Positions 1-9,194 of a stretch of 64,000 bases of DNA are shown here, one piece after another. Each line of letters opens with the position of its first letter. The stretch's first letter is position 1. This stretch comes from UKL13-2 sp947085425 (GTDB lineage: Bacteria > Pseudomonadota > Gammaproteobacteria > Burkholderiales > Usitatibacteraceae): assembly GCA_947085425.1 (NCBI GenBank), contig CAMTWK010000002.1:1-64000 (forward strand), in the 5' to 3' direction. The position numbers and the translations under genes are program-made. The notes under the pieces are model-generated. The model was not told the DNA's origin. It did not search any database and worked only from the letters and a program-made list of their open reading frames with translations.

Positions 1-34
1 AAAAGCGCATGTTCAGAGGCCCGCTATCGAGTGC
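1..34. repeat. Dispersed repeat end, left copy
   Basis: The first 34 bases match positions 63896-63929 at 30 of 34 positions in the same orientation, and the first 16 are identical. The copy runs off the window edge, so its full length is unknown. A 14-nt piece at 121-134 also recurs inverted at 63784-63797. Confidence 0.6.
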
Positions 35-176
35 GCAGGCCATCAACCTTACGAGGTACAGTTTGGATTCGCAGAATTTATAGGTCGCCAAGAATGAAAA
101 ACGTATGTAAGGCGGGCCGACCCGTGAAATATGCAGGTTAAATACATCCCATAAGGCGGCGATGGCAGTGTTTGGG

Positions 177-203
177 TCAACTTTCCGGCCGAAATGCCGA
201 TTA
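177..203 (+). promoter_or_regulatory. Sigma-28 (FliA) promoter of the hybrid kinase
   Basis: TCAACTTT (177-184), 11 nt, GCCGATTA (196-203). It matches TAAAGTTT-N11-GCCGATAA at 6/8 and 7/8. The expected transcript start is near 210, about 40 nt before the start codon. Confidence 0.7.
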
Positions 204-250
204 ACCCTGAGTATGGCTGCGCGCCATGACCCTCTATAGGCTGCCGATTC

Positions 251-3200
251 ATGCCCCTGCCCCGTTTTCTCGCCCCCCACTTTCACGCCAGTCTGGCGTG
301 GCTGCGAATGTTGACATTTAAAAATCCAAGTATTCGCACCAAGTTGTTTGCGCTGATCGCGTTTGGCGCGATTGCCGGTTTTTCAGTGAATATCGTTTTT
401 CATATCGTTATTGACCACCAGTCCCGGCAAACGACACAAAATTTCCACCTCACTTTTCTGGCCGATACGCTGGCAGGCAATGCCACAAGTGCGTTGCTGG
501 GAAATGACGCTGCGGCCGCTCGGCAGCTCGTTGCAAGTGTTGGCAGCACGCCCGAAATTCAGGCGGCAGCGCTGTTTGACGGCCAACTCAATTTATTGGC
601 GGGCCATGGAGATAGCCGTCACCTTTTTCAAATTCAAAACATAATTCGATCAACCACAGTCGTCTCAATGGCCACCGAATGGCGCAATATTTCAAACAAC
701 TCAATTGTGCTGGTGCGACTGCTTCAGACAAATAATCAAACAATTGGCTATTTTGTGTTGCGCGCATCCCTGCCTTCATATGCCGCGATCGCATGGGAAA
801 ACGTCGGGCCACTAGCCTTGTCGTCCATTCTTGCGTTGATAATCATGATGTTTGTTGTCTATTACTTTACTTTGCGTTTTTTGGCACCACTACACACATT
901 AACAAGAGCGGCACACGGCATCGCCGTGAATAAGGATTATTCATCGCGCGTCGCCAAACAGTCGGATGATGAAATCGGCAAGATGGTCGATGAATTTAAT
1001 GCCATGCTGGCGGAAATCCAAATCCGTGACGACACATTGGAACGCTACGGAAAAAAACTCGAAATCGAAGTTAAAAATCGCACTATGGAGTTAAATGCGG
1101 CAAAAAATGCCGCGGAAGATGCCAATCGCGCCAAAAGCCAGTTCCTCGCCAATATGAGCCATGAAATTCGCACACCAATGAACGGTGTCTTGGGAATGAC
1201 GGAATTATTGTTGGCCACGCAGTTACAGGACCGTCAACGTCGTTATGCCACCACCATCAGAAGTTCCGCCGAATCGCTGCTGCATATCATTAACGATATT
1301 CTGGATTTCTCGAAAATCGAATCCGGCAAACTGGAACTCGAAAATATTGCATTTGACCCGCGCCGATTGGTGGAAGATGTGGTTGAGCTCTTCGGCGAAC
1401 AGGCGTTTCGTAAAGGCGTCGAACTGGCCTGCATTGTGGCACCGGATGTGCCGTCCAGCGTAAATGGCGACCCGTATCGCATTCGACAGGTGCTGACAAA
1501 CTTCATCAGCAACGCGGTGAAATTTACCGAAATGGGTGATATCACCGCAAAATTGTCGGTGGACGATCTGACCAGCAACACCACATCCAACAAAACCCTG
1601 CACTTTGTCGTCACCGATACCGGTACCGGCATGTCGGTCGAAGCGCAGCAACGAATTTTTAATGCCTTCACGCAGGGCGATTCGTCGATGACCCGACGTT
1701 ACGGCGGTACCGGACTGGGGTTGGCCATCGCCAAGGAATTGGCGCAGGCAATGGGCGGGGCAATTCATTTCAGCAGCAACGCCGGTCGTGGCTCGGTATT
1801 TTCCTTTGACGTCCCGGTGGGCATGATTGAGGGATCGGCCGTCAGTATGGTTGACGATGTCGCGGCAATACTGGATGGCAAAAATGCTCTGGTGGTTGAG
1901 GACAACGCCACCAATCGCAATCTGCTGATTCAACAATTGACCCTGGCGGGCATGCGCGTGACCGCGTCGGCCAATTGTACCGAGGCGATGGCTGCGTTAC
2001 ACCACGTGTTGGCGGCAGCCGACCCGGCAGACTACTACGACATCGGTGTCTTCGATATGAAATTGCCGGACGGCAACGGCATAGACCTGGCGTTGACGGT
2101 CAGTGACGTGATTAACCATTCTGGCCGCAAAAATGCACAGTCACGATCCGCAGACTTTCCCATTTTATTGCTCAGTTCGATGATGACCGATGGCATCTAT
2201 GCAAAAGCGAAACAGGCTGGAATTACCACCTGCATTGTCAAACCGATTCGGCAGACGGATTTTTATCACGCACTGGCGGATCTGCTGAAACGTTCCTCAC
2301 AAAATTCGCCATCTGATGGCGGCGAAATCAACCGCAAGCCTTATCCGCTGCGCACGCATGGCAACCACATCGAACTCGCGCCTGCGGACGCGGATGCTGT
2401 TGGTGCAGCCGCGTTGACAAATGTGCTGAACGGCATCTCAAGGGTCTTGCTGGTTGAGGATAACCAAACCAATAAACTTCTTGCCCAAGCGGTGCTGGAA
2501 AGTCTGGGTGTGCAGGTTGATTGTGCGGACAACGGTGAGTTGGGCATCAAAGCATATTTGAATCAAAAATACGATGCCATATTGATGGACTGCCAGATGC
2601 CGGTGATGGATGGCTTCGAAGCGCTCGCCAAGATTCGCCTGCTTGAATCTCAGCGCGCGCAACCATATGGTTGGCCGGACAGAATTCCGATTGTCGCCCT
2701 TACCGCCAATGTGATGACGGGTGATCGAGAACGGTGTTTGGCGGCGGGTTTTGATGAATATATCGGTAAGCCATTTCGTCCGTTTGAACTGGCCGCAGTG
2801 ATTGGACAATTTGGTCCGGGCAACACCGATCATCCACTTCAGCAAAGCCCGGCGACAGACGGCGATGAAGATCCCCGCGCCACGCCGGTGTTTATTGTGG
2901 CCGATGTGATTCCCCCCCCACCCGACAACAGTAGGGAAAATCATCCGCCACCGTCGATCAACCAAAACTCCGCCCATTTACTGATCAACGACCCGCCAAG
3001 AAAATTGTCCACATTTGAAAAAAAACCAAATATGATCACCGACGGATTGATGGCGTTTGATCCAAGTATGCTCACCACCCTCATTGGCGGCGGCACCCCG
3101 GCGAAAGACGCGCTGCGGAAACGGGCAATCAAAATTTATCTGGAAGATGCGCCAAAAATGGTCGGCACCATTCAGGATGCGATTGAAAACAATGACATCG

Positions 3201-3400
3201 CCGCCGTGCGCCTGGCCGCACACACGCTGAAATCATCGTCCGCCATGATTGGCGCGGCTTATGTGGCAGAACTGTCGCGGAAAATCGAAGCCATGACCAG
3301 CGATGCAACCATGCCGGACGCGGATATGACTACGGCCTTTATCATTGCCTACAAACAAGCGGAAAGCGAAATCAAGCAGTACTTCATCGATTGCGAATAA
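251..3400 (+). CDS. BarA-like hybrid sensor histidine kinase (HAMP-HisKA-HATPase-REC-REC-HPt)
   Basis: This is a membrane-anchored phosphorelay kinase of 1049 residues. A transmembrane segment near residues 30-55 and another near 190-210 enclose a periplasmic sensor of about 140 residues with no recognised ligand fold. HAMP follows at about 210-265. The HisKA motif MSHEIRTPMNG has its phospho-His at H304, and the HATPase G box is GTGLGLAIAKE. Two receiver domains carry D602 (VFDMKLPDG) and D780 (LMDCQMPVMDG). The C-terminal HPt motif AAHTLKSSS has H991. All phosphotransfer residues are present, so a full His-Asp-His relay to an outside regulator (UvrY/GacA type by family) is possible. The first receiver is the less conserved one. 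The start at 251 has no clear Shine-Dalgarno; an in-frame ATG at 308 is an alternative. The sigma-28 promoter upstream ties it to the flagellar programme. Its stimulus and partner are unknown. Confidence 0.88.
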   Translation: MPLPRFLAPHFHASLAWLRMLTFKNPSIRTKLFALIAFGAIAGFSVNIVFHIVIDHQSRQTTQNFHLTFLADTLAGNATSALLGNDAAAARQLVASVGSTPEIQAAALFDGQLNLLAGHGDSRHLFQIQNIIRSTTVVSMATEWRNISNNSIVLVRLLQTNNQTIGYFVLRASLPSYAAIAWENVGPLALSSILALIIMMFVVYYFTLRFLAPLHTLTRAAHGIAVNKDYSSRVAKQSDDEIGKMVDEFNAMLAEIQIRDDTLERYGKKLEIEVKNRTMELNAAKNAAEDANRAKSQFLANMSHEIRTPMNGVLGMTELLLATQLQDRQRRYATTIRSSAESLLHIINDILDFSKIESGKLELENIAFDPRRLVEDVVELFGEQAFRKGVELACIVAPDVPSSVNGDPYRIRQVLTNFISNAVKFTEMGDITAKLSVDDLTSNTTSNKTLHFVVTDTGTGMSVEAQQRIFNAFTQGDSSMTRRYGGTGLGLAIAKELAQAMGGAIHFSSNAGRGSVFSFDVPVGMIEGSAVSMVDDVAAILDGKNALVVEDNATNRNLLIQQLTLAGMRVTASANCTEAMAALHHVLAAADPADYYDIGVFDMKLPDGNGIDLALTVSDVINHSGRKNAQSRSADFPILLLSSMMTDGIYAKAKQAGITTCIVKPIRQTDFYHALADLLKRSSQNSPSDGGEINRKPYPLRTHGNHIELAPADADAVGAAALTNVLNGISRVLLVEDNQTNKLLAQAVLESLGVQVDCADNGELGIKAYLNQKYDAILMDCQMPVMDGFEALAKIRLLESQRAQPYGWPDRIPIVALTANVMTGDRERCLAAGFDEYIGKPFRPFELAAVIGQFGPGNTDHPLQQSPATDGDEDPRATPVFIVADVIPPPPDNSRENHPPPSINQNSAHLLINDPPRKLSTFEKKPNMITDGLMAFDPSMLTTLIGGGTPAKDALRKRAIKIYLEDAPKMVGTIQDAIENNDIAAVRLAAHTLKSSSAMIGAAYVAELSRKIEAMTSDATMPDADMTTAFIIAYKQAESEIKQYFIDCE

Positions 3401-3453
3401 CGTCGCGCGAACCACAAGACACGGACTTGGTGCGGCGGGGCCGTAACCCGAAA

Positions 3454-3594
3454 TCACCGGCCATAACCACCGCGATAGCCCATGGCGGTCAGTTCCTGAT
3501 ACATCACAAGAATGGTACATCGCTCACGCTTGCCGCAGTGCCGATTGGTCGCAAGCCAGCCCGATAACGTTTTAGCATAGGCATCGAGCTTGTG
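3454..3594 (-). pseudogene. IS21-family transposase (IstA) fragment
   Basis: This 46-codon reading frame begins KLDAYAKTLSGWLATN and ends MGYRGGYGR followed by a stop. That resembles the part of IS21-type IstA after the helix-turn-helix (KLD..A..LA.WL ... LH.DL..LGY.GSY.RV). No start codon, DDE catalytic core, istB or terminal repeats remain. It abuts the next fragment at about 3590. It is a transposon scar, recognised by eye only. Confidence 0.55.
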
Positions 3595-4123
3595 TACGGG
3601 TGATGGTGAGCGTTTGTGTGGTGGTCTGGTCGTCCTGCGTGGTGAGCGTGATGGTCATGATGTTTTGACCAAGTGCCAGCGGGACATCGTTCACAAAGAA
3701 CTGGCCGTTGACGTTGAGCGTGGCGAGTTGCCCATTGATGGTGACGGCGGAGTTCGGCGGCGCATTGAAGCTGCCGGTGATGACAGTGGTGTTGTCATTG
3801 GTGGTGCTGCCATCGAGGTGGGGTGGTGGGGTGATGGGGTGACGGCAAGTGCACTTGCCTGCCCCATGCTTCAATGCCCGCCACATGGCCTCCCTTGCTG
3901 AAGGCCGGTTGTAATGGTTTTTACGCAGACCCAAGCCAATGCCATTTACGACTGCATCTTGTTGTGTCGCCCAATCGGGCGCGCGTGGGCATAACGTTTT
4001 GCCTGAAACAGTGAGGCCACGGTTGTTGACCGGATCAAAAAAATGCCCATAGACACGGACAACAGATAAGGGAATACTTTGGGAGTCTGCCTCTCGGCAA
4101 GGAGAGCAGATGCCGACTTTAGC
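3572..4123 (-). pseudogene. Remnant of a large secreted protein: HFYDP-like region joined to an Ig-like domain
   Basis: The frame stays open for 183 codons from just after a TAA (4124-4126) to 3572, but has no credible start; an ATG at 3934 lies mid-domain. The first part, VYGHFFDPVNNRGL ... APDWAT ... NHYNRPSAREAMWRAL, resembles a conserved region of large secreted proteins seen in proteobacteria. The second part, from about 3815, has the pattern TVITGSFNAPPNSAVTINGQ with alternating beta strands, close to glucodextranase B / Ig-like repeats. Neither part is complete, and the C-terminus runs straight into the IS21 scar. I read it as decayed pieces of a deleted gene; the family names are by eye. 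Confidence 0.5.
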
Positions 4124-4198
4124 TTAGCCCCTCCACCCCGGCTTATCTACTGTTACAGAAGAGAAGCCCTAACACCGGCGCAACCATTCAAGCGGACT

Positions 4199-5782
4199 TT
4201 AACCTGCAAAAACGCGATTTTTACCGGCGTTTTTCGCCTTGTATAAAGCCTGATCCGCACGATCAAGCGCCGATTGCTGCGCCTCACCGGCGACAACCGT
4301 GGTCACACCCGCACTAAACGTAATAAACAATTTTTCGTCGTCATGCAAAAAGAATTCGCGGGTTAATTGTCGTTGCAAACGTTCGGTCACTTGAACGGCC
4401 ACCTCGATTGTTGTATTCGGCAATAACACAACAAATTCTTCGCCACCTTGGCGCGCCAAAATGTCGGTTGGTCGCAACGCATTGCGCATCACCTTGGACA
4501 AATGCCGCAAGGCATCATCCCCAGCGTGATGACCGTGTTTATCATTCAATGACTTGAAGTTATCAATATCAATCGCCGCCATACAAAGTGGTTCGCCGGC
4601 GCGATCAAGGCGTGTCATTTCAGATTCGTAGGCGGACTCCAGGCCGCGTCGACTGAGCGCCTGTGTGAGGTGGTCGGTTTTTACCAAATCGCTGACCTCC
4701 ACCAACTCCGCCTCCAGCGACTTTACCTTTGCTTCATGCAAGGCGGCACGCGATTGCGCTTCCGTCAATTCATCCTTGCTTGCGGTCATCTTCAAATGTA
4801 TATCGCGCGTGTCCGACAACAGTTCATGGACGACGGACGTCACCCCCGCCAGGTCCTCCGCAGACTCGATCGCCGTCGCATAACCTTCCACCTTGAAGCT
4901 GAACTCACCGGTCGAATCCGCCATATCGCCAAGTTGTGCGATCAAGGTCGTGATCATGTCGCGCAGTGCATCCTTCGCATGATCAAGCTGAAATTTCAAA
5001 TCCTTTTGTTGCCTGGCGGCATCCCGCAATGTCGCTTCGATATTTCTCAATGCCGTATCGTCAACCCCATCCTTCAGAGCCTGATCGACGCGTGTCATTT
5101 GCCCGGACAACCAACCTTCATCGGCGGACAGGCTGCCGACGTTTTTCACAATGGCCGACAACAGCGATTTCAACTGCAACTGGCTGCGCTCTTCTATGAC
5201 GCGAAATTCCAGCAGACGATTGGAAAACTCCTGAAGATTCTGACGCAGAGGCTTAAAATCCTCAGCCGAATTGGCACCGCGTATTGCCCGTAAATTGTTG
5301 GCCGCTTCGCGCTTTAATTCGGCTGTCATTTTGTAAATTGGCGCACTACATTTAAGCGCGTTTTGAGTGGTATCACGCCACGCTGCGGTGGCCTGCATTC
5401 CCGCCTGCGACACCTCAACAGGAGTTTGCTGAAACTTGAGTTCCGCCACCAGATCGTCGACCACATGCCATGCGCCCCTGCGAATGGCGGACGTCAGCGA
5501 CTCACGTTGATTCAATTCACAGGGAAGCCGATCAGCCAATAACAACGCGGTACGCAGCGCTTGTTCTGCCAGCACTTTTTCGCGTTTGACACCCGCACTG
5601 TCTGGCGACACTGCGTGACCACTGACATCGGCATACATTGCTGAAAAATTTTCCGGGGTCGGTGGCAATTTTTCGCGCGCCAATCGACGAAATGCCTCAC
5701 GCGCGGTGTCGGCGGCATTTTCGGACTTCGAGTTATCAACCCGCCCGTCGGTCTTTTTTTCGGTATTTATTGACGTCTGCAT
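4199..5782 (-). CDS. Diguanylate cyclase with GGEEF active site
   Basis: The 527-residue protein makes c-di-GMP from two GTP. The C-terminal cyclase domain (about residues 365-525) has the GGEEF signature near residue 444. An RxxD inhibitory site (RPTD) sits exactly five residues before it, so product inhibition is expected. The N-terminal 350 residues are helical. They begin with a segment (AREAFRRLAREKLPPTPENF) seen in a family of soluble proteobacterial cyclases, followed by coiled coil; no membrane segment is visible. It lies 25 bp after the GGDEF-EAL gene and is probably co-transcribed from the sigma-28 promoter at 8082-8108, placing c-di-GMP synthesis under flagellar control. The signal sensed by the N-terminus is unknown. 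Confidence 0.87.
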   Translation of the reverse strand: MQTSINTEKKTDGRVDNSKSENAADTAREAFRRLAREKLPPTPENFSAMYADVSGHAVSPDSAGVKREKVLAEQALRTALLLADRLPCELNQRESLTSAIRRGAWHVVDDLVAELKFQQTPVEVSQAGMQATAAWRDTTQNALKCSAPIYKMTAELKREAANNLRAIRGANSAEDFKPLRQNLQEFSNRLLEFRVIEERSQLQLKSLLSAIVKNVGSLSADEGWLSGQMTRVDQALKDGVDDTALRNIEATLRDAARQQKDLKFQLDHAKDALRDMITTLIAQLGDMADSTGEFSFKVEGYATAIESAEDLAGVTSVVHELLSDTRDIHLKMTASKDELTEAQSRAALHEAKVKSLEAELVEVSDLVKTDHLTQALSRRGLESAYESEMTRLDRAGEPLCMAAIDIDNFKSLNDKHGHHAGDDALRHLSKVMRNALRPTDILARQGGEEFVVLLPNTTIEVAVQVTERLQRQLTREFFLHDDEKLFITFSAGVTTVVAGEAQQSALDRADQALYKAKNAGKNRVFAG

Positions 5783-5807
5783 GGCAACTTCTCTTTAAAT
5801 TTGGTTT

Positions 5808-8024
5808 TCAGTTGATTTGTTGGCGGACGATTTGATCGATTTTTTTCGCTTGAATTGAAACGACTTTATGTCGCTTGGTTTGCGCAGCGGGAAAAGATTT
5901 TTTGGCAACAAATTCGTCAAATGCGGCAATTGCCAATGGTCGAGAATAAAAATATCCCTGCATCAAATAACAGCCGTGCAAATTCAGCAAATTCGCCTGC
6001 GCCAGGGTCTCTACCCCCTCCGCAATCACCCGTAAATTCAGCGCCCGTGCCAGCGCCACAATGGCGGACACAATGGCCTCGTCGTCGGAGCCTTCGTACA
6101 TTTCACCAACAAATGAGCGGTCAATCTTTAATGTGTCAATCGGTAATTTTCGAAGGTAGGAAAGCGACGAATATCCGGTTCCAAAATCATCCACTGAAAG
6201 TCGCACACCGAAGTCAGCCAACTCCTCCAAGATCTGCACCGACTGTTTGAGATCCTGCATCAACATTGTTTCGGTGATTTCAATTTCGAGGAAACTTGCC
6301 GCCACATTTACGCTGGCCAGGGATGCTTTCACCTTGGCGACAAAATCATGCTGCAAAAAAGCATTGGCGGAAACGTTGACGGCAATCGGAATGACCGGTT
6401 TACCCGCGTCCCGCCATCTGGCAACCTGTTCACATGCTTCTCGAATCGCCCAGTCCCCCATCGGCAGAATCAGGCCGGTTTCACACGCCATGGGTATAAA
6501 TTCGTCCGGCGGAACAAGCCGCTCACCACGCTGCCAACGCATCAACGCCTCGGCGGCAATAATTTTCCCGGTTGAGATATCAAACTGCGGCTGGTAATGC
6601 AGTCGTAATTCACCGCGCTCGAGCGCCTTGTGCAAGGCGTTGGAAATTTCCAGTTTGCGATGGGTGGCGGCGTCCAATTGCGGCGTGTAAAGCGCCGCGC
6701 CGTTGCGCCCAGCCTCCTTGGCTGCATACATCGCCAGATCGGCGTTGCGAATCATTTCATCAACCGTCAAACCGTCGCCTGGATACATGGCAATGCCGAT
6801 CGAAACACTGACAAAACACTCCTGCCCGGACAACATCACCGGCTGCTGCACGGCCTTCAAAATCCGGTTGGCAATGGCGTCGGTATTTTCGGCGTTGACA
6901 ACTTGATCCAGCAGGACCGTGAATTCATCACCTCCCAATCTGGCGACCGCATTTAAATTGGGCGCCTCTGCCAAGCCGTTCACATCACGCGTGACCACGT
7001 CCGAGTTACGCACACAATTGGACAGCCGATAGGCGACTTCATTCAGCAACGCATCACCGGCATGATGGCCAAGCGTATCGTTGATCCGCTTAAAGTTATC
7101 AATGTCGACGAATAACACCGCAAGATGGCGTCGATCCCGTCGCGCGCGTTCGACCGCCGCGCCAAGCTGCTCGCGGAACAAACGACGATTGGGCAGCCCG
7201 GTCAGGCTGTCATAGTTCGCCAGGTGACGAATGCGATCTTCGGCCTCGCGCCGATCAGTTATGTCCTGCAAAATGCCGTGTACCTTGATTGCCCGTCCGC
7301 GCGAATCATATTCAACCTCCGCTTCGATATGCACCACCCGGGTGGTACCGTCCCGCCCGCGCAGCCGGCAGTCAAATTTGGCACTGGCCTGGTCCTTTTT
7401 CATGGACTGAAAAATTCTCACCAGTGAGATTCGTTCGGCTTTATGCACAACTTCCAACAATTCGTTGTAATGCAACCCTTTATCGGTACCGGCAATGTCA
7501 ATCAGTTCGAAACACTCTTGTGATGGAAATATCATATTGGATGTCAGATCCCATTCCCAAATGCCCAAACCGGCAATACGTTGCGCCTTGGCCACGCGCG
7601 ATTCACTTTTGACCAGCTCTGCCTGAGTGCGATTGGCGCGCAGCAGGTAGCGAATACGTTCGGCCAGCAGGGTCCATTGGGTGGACTTCACAAAAAAATC
7701 ATTGGCACCGGCCGCATAGGCCTTGGACACCGAGCCCTCATCGTCCAAACCGGTCAACATTAAAACCGGTATATGCTGACCACCGGGAAGTTCGCGTAAC
7801 GCCCGGCAAACCTCAAATCCGTCCATCCCGGACATAAGTGCATCGAGCAACACAATATCCGGACGCTCCAATACGATCTGATCGAGTGCGACTTCACCAC
7901 ATTCCGCCTCACACACCAGGAAGCCCCTCTCTTCAAGCGCCGAGCGCGTCAGAAGTCTCCCAAGCGAATCATCATCGACCAGGAGAATTCTGTCAGGTTG
8001 ATTTATCATTTTTAGTCCAGTCAT
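5808..8024 (-). CDS. REC-PAS-GGDEF-EAL c-di-GMP signalling protein
   Basis: A cytoplasmic bifunctional-type c-di-GMP protein. An N-terminal receiver (ILLVDDDS; phospho-Asp in VLLDALMSGMDG) is followed by a PAS-PAC domain (ending ILQDITDRREAED), a GGDEF domain with intact LGGDEF, and an EAL domain. The EAL domain has EALMRW, ITET, DDFGTGYSS, KIDRSF, AEGVET and MQGYFYSRP, so all metal and catalytic positions for phosphodiesterase activity look present. Which activity dominates cannot be told from sequence. The frame extends to a TTG at 8060, only about 15 nt from the predicted transcript start, so I chose the ATG at 8024; an ATG at 8009 is also possible. It is the first gene of an operon with the downstream diguanylate cyclase. 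Confidence 0.88.
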   Translation of the reverse strand: MTGLKMINQPDRILLVDDDSLGRLLTRSALEERGFLVCEAECGEVALDQIVLERPDIVLLDALMSGMDGFEVCRALRELPGGQHIPVLMLTGLDDEGSVSKAYAAGANDFFVKSTQWTLLAERIRYLLRANRTQAELVKSESRVAKAQRIAGLGIWEWDLTSNMIFPSQECFELIDIAGTDKGLHYNELLEVVHKAERISLVRIFQSMKKDQASAKFDCRLRGRDGTTRVVHIEAEVEYDSRGRAIKVHGILQDITDRREAEDRIRHLANYDSLTGLPNRRLFREQLGAAVERARRDRRHLAVLFVDIDNFKRINDTLGHHAGDALLNEVAYRLSNCVRNSDVVTRDVNGLAEAPNLNAVARLGGDEFTVLLDQVVNAENTDAIANRILKAVQQPVMLSGQECFVSVSIGIAMYPGDGLTVDEMIRNADLAMYAAKEAGRNGAALYTPQLDAATHRKLEISNALHKALERGELRLHYQPQFDISTGKIIAAEALMRWQRGERLVPPDEFIPMACETGLILPMGDWAIREACEQVARWRDAGKPVIPIAVNVSANAFLQHDFVAKVKASLASVNVAASFLEIEITETMLMQDLKQSVQILEELADFGVRLSVDDFGTGYSSLSYLRKLPIDTLKIDRSFVGEMYEGSDDEAIVSAIVALARALNLRVIAEGVETLAQANLLNLHGCYLMQGYFYSRPLAIAAFDEFVAKKSFPAAQTKRHKVVSIQAKKIDQIVRQQIN

Positions 8025-8081
8025 CAACAATCCATTGGCGGTGCCGTCAAAAAAACGCAAATTTCCAGCAGCCTCATACTC

Positions 8082-8108
8082 TTTTCGGCGGCTTTATAAA
8101 AAACTTAA
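8082..8108 (-). promoter_or_regulatory. Sigma-28 promoter of the c-di-GMP operon
   Basis: On the minus strand: TTAAGTTT, 11 nt, GCCGAAAA, matching the FliA consensus 7/8 in both boxes. This is among the best matches in the window. The rest of the 8109-8480 gap shows AAAAATAGCC twice in tandem near 8185 but no gene. Confidence 0.75.
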
Positions 8109-8480
8109 CACTAAGAGAATGGTCAATTGACCAAACAGCTGCGGCGAAACCAGCGGCACCGCAAAAATCGACCACAAGAACCTAAAAATAGCCAAAAATA
8201 GCCCAAAAAAAGGAGATTTGCAGCCGATTTGCACATTTCATGGCAAATTCTCTGTGGAAAGTCGCCATAAATCCGCTGGAATCCTGACGGAATCAATTTA
8301 GTAGGTATTGAAGTCCTGCCGTGGTGGGGGATTTCACCGCTACCCTACGTAAATATCGGCATTTCTGAGCCGATCATGAGCTCAAGACCGGGGATAGCAG
8401 GGCTTAAGCCAGCAGAAATTGACACGAATCTACCCGGGCAGGTGCCGAGCGGCCGATCAACCGTACGCCGATTTCAGCGA

Positions 8481-9095
8481 CTATTTCATCCGATTATTAT
8501 TGTCGAGCCCACTGACCAGAGCGCGCGAAAACTCGGCCACCGTGACTGCGCCATTTTTTGCATGACCTTCCATTTGCATCTGCGCCACGACGCGTGTGTA
8601 ACCGAAGCGTTCCATAAAGATTCCCAACGCAATTTGCATGTAATCAACACCATTGGCATCGGTGGTTGCGGCAACCTTTGATTCAAGCCGATTTTGGCTG
8701 GCCCGCAACGTGCGCATTTCGTTTGAACGCGCCAGAACCGCACGTACGCTTGGCACGATTTGTTTAACGTCCAACGGTTTTAGCAGATACCCCATGGCAC
8801 CATGTGATGCAGCCTTCTCAACCAGACTGGCGTCGCCGTAAGCGGTCAAAAACATGAACGGGGTATCGGTATGGTCGGCCAGATATCGCGCCACTTCCAG
8901 TCCGCTTTTGCCCGGCATCTGCATGTCCAGAATGGCGAGCGCCGGTTTGTATTCCTGCGCGAGCAAAATTGCCTCATCGCCATTGTCTGCTTCTGCCACA
9001 TTAAAACCGGCATCGCGAAGACCGGAGGCCAGCACCGCCAACACCAATCGGTCGTCGTCGACAATTAACAGGTAGGGATTTTCAGCAGCATTCAT
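8481..9095 (-). CDS. Response regulator, receiver plus ANTAR-like RNA-binding domain
   Basis: The 204-residue protein has an N-terminal receiver (LLIVDDDR; phospho-Asp in AILDMQMPGKSG; conserved Lys in LLKPLD). A short coiled coil leads to a C-terminal helical segment, ALGIFMERFGYTRVVAQM, that fits the ANTAR three-helix domain of AmiR/NasR-type antiterminators. The ANTAR match is imperfect. Such proteins bind paired hexaloop hairpins in leader RNA and prevent termination. I chose the ATG at 9095 (GGGAA upstream); an in-frame ATG at 9128 is possible. It sits 99 bp after the multi-PAS kinase on the same strand, and HisKA_2 kinases commonly pair with ANTAR regulators. Its RNA targets are unknown. 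Confidence 0.75.
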   Translation of the reverse strand: MNAAENPYLLIVDDDRLVLAVLASGLRDAGFNVAEADNGDEAILLAQEYKPALAILDMQMPGKSGLEVARYLADHTDTPFMFLTAYGDASLVEKAASHGAMGYLLKPLDVKQIVPSVRAVLARSNEMRTLRASQNRLESKVAATTDANGVDYMQIALGIFMERFGYTRVVAQMQMEGHAKNGAVTVAEFSRALVSGLDNNNRMK

Positions 9096-9194
9096 CGGCA
9101 ATTCCCAATTGGTTGTGAACTCCGGCAATGCCGGCGGGTTTGATCAAATACAAAAAAGGTTCAATGACATGCAACATGATTCATACGTCGTCCG

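Noticed and set aside
1223..1936. 237-codon frame antisense to the hybrid kinase
   Set aside because: It lies entirely within conserved kinase and receiver coding sequence and shows no protein motifs, so it is a shadow frame.
8109..8480. Possible c-di-GMP riboswitch before the GGDEF-EAL operon
   Set aside because: I looked for the conserved GEMM core and found none. The sigma-28 start near 8075 also leaves this region upstream of the transcript.
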